Assembly (NCBI GenBank): GCA_023136785.1
Contig: JAGLQP010000080.1
Coordinates: forward strand, 1 to 7,711
Length of the DNA: 7,711 nt
Reading direction: 5' to 3'
From: Spirochaetales bacterium
GTDB taxonomy: Bacteria; Spirochaetota; Spirochaetia; SZUA-6; DRHE01
The position numbers and the translations under genes were made by a program. Below, one piece after another: positions 6,341 through 7,711 of the stretch. Positions within the stretch are counted from its first letter, which is position 1; every line of letters begins with the position of its first letter. The notes below the pieces were generated by a model. That model did no database searches. It was given only the letters and a program-made list of their open reading frames with translations, and had not been told where the DNA came from.

Positions 6341-6352
6341 TAGCTCCGCCCG

Positions 6353-7708
6353 ATGAACAACCCGAACAAGACGACACTACAAAGACTTCTCTCCATTGCC
6401 TTACCCATGGTAGTTTCCCAGACTTCGGATTCGATCATGATGTTCGCGGACCGTGTGTTCCTCTCCAGGGTGGGAGAGCTCCATCTGTCGGCTTCCATGG
6501 CCGGCGGTTTGACCATGTTCAGCTTTAGTTCCTTCTTCATCGGTACGGTGGGGTATGTGACTGCGATTGTAGCTCAATACTACGGGGCCAAGCGCTACAA
6601 GCTGTGCGGGGAAGCTACCTTTCAATCGATCCTCATCGCATTGGCATGCTATCCGGTACTGCTTGGACTATCACCGCTGGTGCGGTACTTCTTCGCATTG
6701 GCGGGTCATGGACCACAGCAGATCGAACTGGAGTACCTGTACTTCCAGACCTTGATCTTTGGATCGGTGTTTCTGATCCTCCGCTATGCCCTGGCGGGAT
6801 TCTTCCTTGGAGTCGGTCGAACCACGGTTGTGATGCTGGCAAACATCCTGGGCATGCTGGTCAACATCCCGGCCAACTATGTGCTGATCTTTGGCAAGCT
6901 CGGCTTTCCCGAGATGGGTCTCCAGGGCGCTGCCATCGGCACTATTGCAGGCAATGCCACGATCTTTGTCATCCTGCTCCTGTTCTACCTCCGCGGGGCG
7001 AATCGTGACCAGTTCAATACCAACAGATCCCTAAAATTTCGGCCACAGATCATGAAAAAACTACTGCGCTTCGGGATTCCCGCCGGCTTCGAGATGTTTT
7101 TGAGCGTCACCGCCTTCAACCTCTTCATGCAATTCATGCACTCCTACGGTACCGTGGTGGCCGCCGCGGTCACGATCACCTTTAACTGGGATATTGTGGC
7201 GTTCATTCCCATGCTGGGGATGAGTCACGCCACCACCGCTCTGGTGGGTCAGAACATCGGCGCCGGAAACCGGGATGAGGCTGAGCGCTCCACCTACGTC
7301 GCACTGCGAGTTGCCTGGGTATACTCCGGCTTCATGACGCTTCTGTTCGTGTTCGGCACCCGCTACCTGGTAGGAGCGTTCGCCTCCGGTTTCGGTGCCA
7401 ATGCGGCACAGATCACTTCTTTAGCTGTTGTAATGCTCAGGCTGGCCGCACTGTACACGTTGGCGGATTCCGCCCAGCTGGTTTTCACGGGCGCTTTGCG
7501 GGGAGCCGGCGACACCCGATGGGTCATGCGGATGTCGATCGGGCTGCACTGGGTATTCTCCGGGATAGCCATCTTCCTGATTCGATTTATCCAAGCGGAT
7601 CCCGTCACCGTCTGGGTAGTGTTCATCGCATTCGTCATGGGGTTGGGGCTGGTGATGTTCCTGCGCTTCCGCGGCGGCAAGTGGCGGCAGATCGAGCTCA
7701 TCTCTTAA
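6353..7708 (+). CDS. MATE-family exporter, NorM-like branch
   Basis: A 451-residue, 12-helix inner-membrane antiporter of normal NorM length. Helix 1 carries D33 in MMFADRVFLSRVGE, matching the aspartate important in Vibrio NorM (D36). Each half has its family loop: VAQYYGAKR (73-81) in the first, VGQNIGAGN (298-306) in the second. NIPANYVLIFG then MGLQGAAIGT (171-197) and GALRGAGDTR (380-389) are typical of this branch. D372 in ADSAQ corresponds to the D-A-A-Q aspartate (D371) of Vibrio NorM. The acidic residue usually found in helix 7 is absent at S251, but E247 sits one turn away. NorM-type pumps export cationic drugs and dyes using Na+ or H+; the ion and substrate here are not readable. 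An in-frame TAG at 6341 fixes ATG 6353 as the first possible start, without a Shine-Dalgarno. It is only distantly similar to the MepA-like MATE in this window, so the two are not a recent duplication. The C-terminus GGKWRQIELIS is complete. Confidence 0.94.
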   Translation: MNNPNKTTLQRLLSIALPMVVSQTSDSIMMFADRVFLSRVGELHLSASMAGGLTMFSFSSFFIGTVGYVTAIVAQYYGAKRYKLCGEATFQSILIALACYPVLLGLSPLVRYFFALAGHGPQQIELEYLYFQTLIFGSVFLILRYALAGFFLGVGRTTVVMLANILGMLVNIPANYVLIFGKLGFPEMGLQGAAIGTIAGNATIFVILLLFYLRGANRDQFNTNRSLKFRPQIMKKLLRFGIPAGFEMFLSVTAFNLFMQFMHSYGTVVAAAVTITFNWDIVAFIPMLGMSHATTALVGQNIGAGNRDEAERSTYVALRVAWVYSGFMTLLFVFGTRYLVGAFASGFGANAAQITSLAVVMLRLAALYTLADSAQLVFTGALRGAGDTRWVMRMSIGLHWVFSGIAIFLIRFIQADPVTVWVVFIAFVMGLGLVMFLRFRGGKWRQIELIS

Positions 7709-7711
7709 CCG

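Noticed and set aside
242..7708. The two MATE genes as a recent duplication or long repeat flanking a mobile segment
   Set aside because: The proteins belong to different branches (MepA-like and NorM-like), differ throughout outside family motifs, and show no shared DNA repeats. No transposase, integrase, tRNA or direct terminal repeats are present.
1..7711. CRISPR arrays, tRNA or rRNA genes, riboswitches, toxin-antitoxin or defence genes
   Set aside because: No regularly spaced repeats, cloverleaf sequences, conserved riboswitch cores or recognisable defence domains were seen on either strand, and coding density leaves no gap above 172 bp.

Overview
The window holds five complete protein genes and the first 27 codons of a sixth. 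It looks like a bacterial chromosome of roughly 53-55% GC with AT-rich control regions. The partial gene at the left edge reads as the start of a tungsten/molybdopterin aldehyde:ferredoxin oxidoreductase, which suggests an anaerobe. The use of GTG and TTG starts and weak or missing Shine-Dalgarno sites fits several anaerobic Gram-negative lineages, such as Desulfobacterota or spirochaetes. I cannot settle the lineage from this sequence.

Minus-strand block (positions 1-2120), in transcription order: a MarR-family repressor, a MepA-like MATE multidrug exporter 13 bp behind it, then a 158-bp gap and the truncated oxidoreductase. The regulator and exporter form a compact operon resembling the mepR-mepA arrangement of Staphylococcus aureus. 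A perfect inverted repeat with 12-bp arms sits on the predicted operon promoter and contains facing GTTAG half-sites. The oxidoreductase has its own candidate promoter, with two small dyads one helical turn apart.

Divergent control region (2121-2292): it holds the regulator's promoter and operator, a second AT-rich dyad in the leader, and a separate sigma-70-like promoter for the plus-strand gene.

Plus-strand block (2293-7708): an RND/MMPL-type (HAE3-like) 12-helix exporter, an ABC1/UbiB-type atypical kinase with two C-terminal membrane helices, and a second MATE exporter of the NorM-like branch. The gaps are 70 and 150 bp, and each gene has its own candidate promoter lying very close to its start codon.

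Three of the five complete genes are secondary transporters from two superfamilies, and a fourth is a membrane-anchored kinase of a family tied to isoprenoid-quinone and lipid biology. The region therefore reads as an envelope/efflux neighbourhood. Only the MarR-MATE pair is clearly linked by sequence. Most notable are the 28-bp operator, the loss of the proton-relay aspartate in one half of the RND protein, a shifted acidic residue in the NorM-like MATE, and the run of nearly leaderless plus-strand promoters. I found no defence system, CRISPR array, RNA gene or mobile element.
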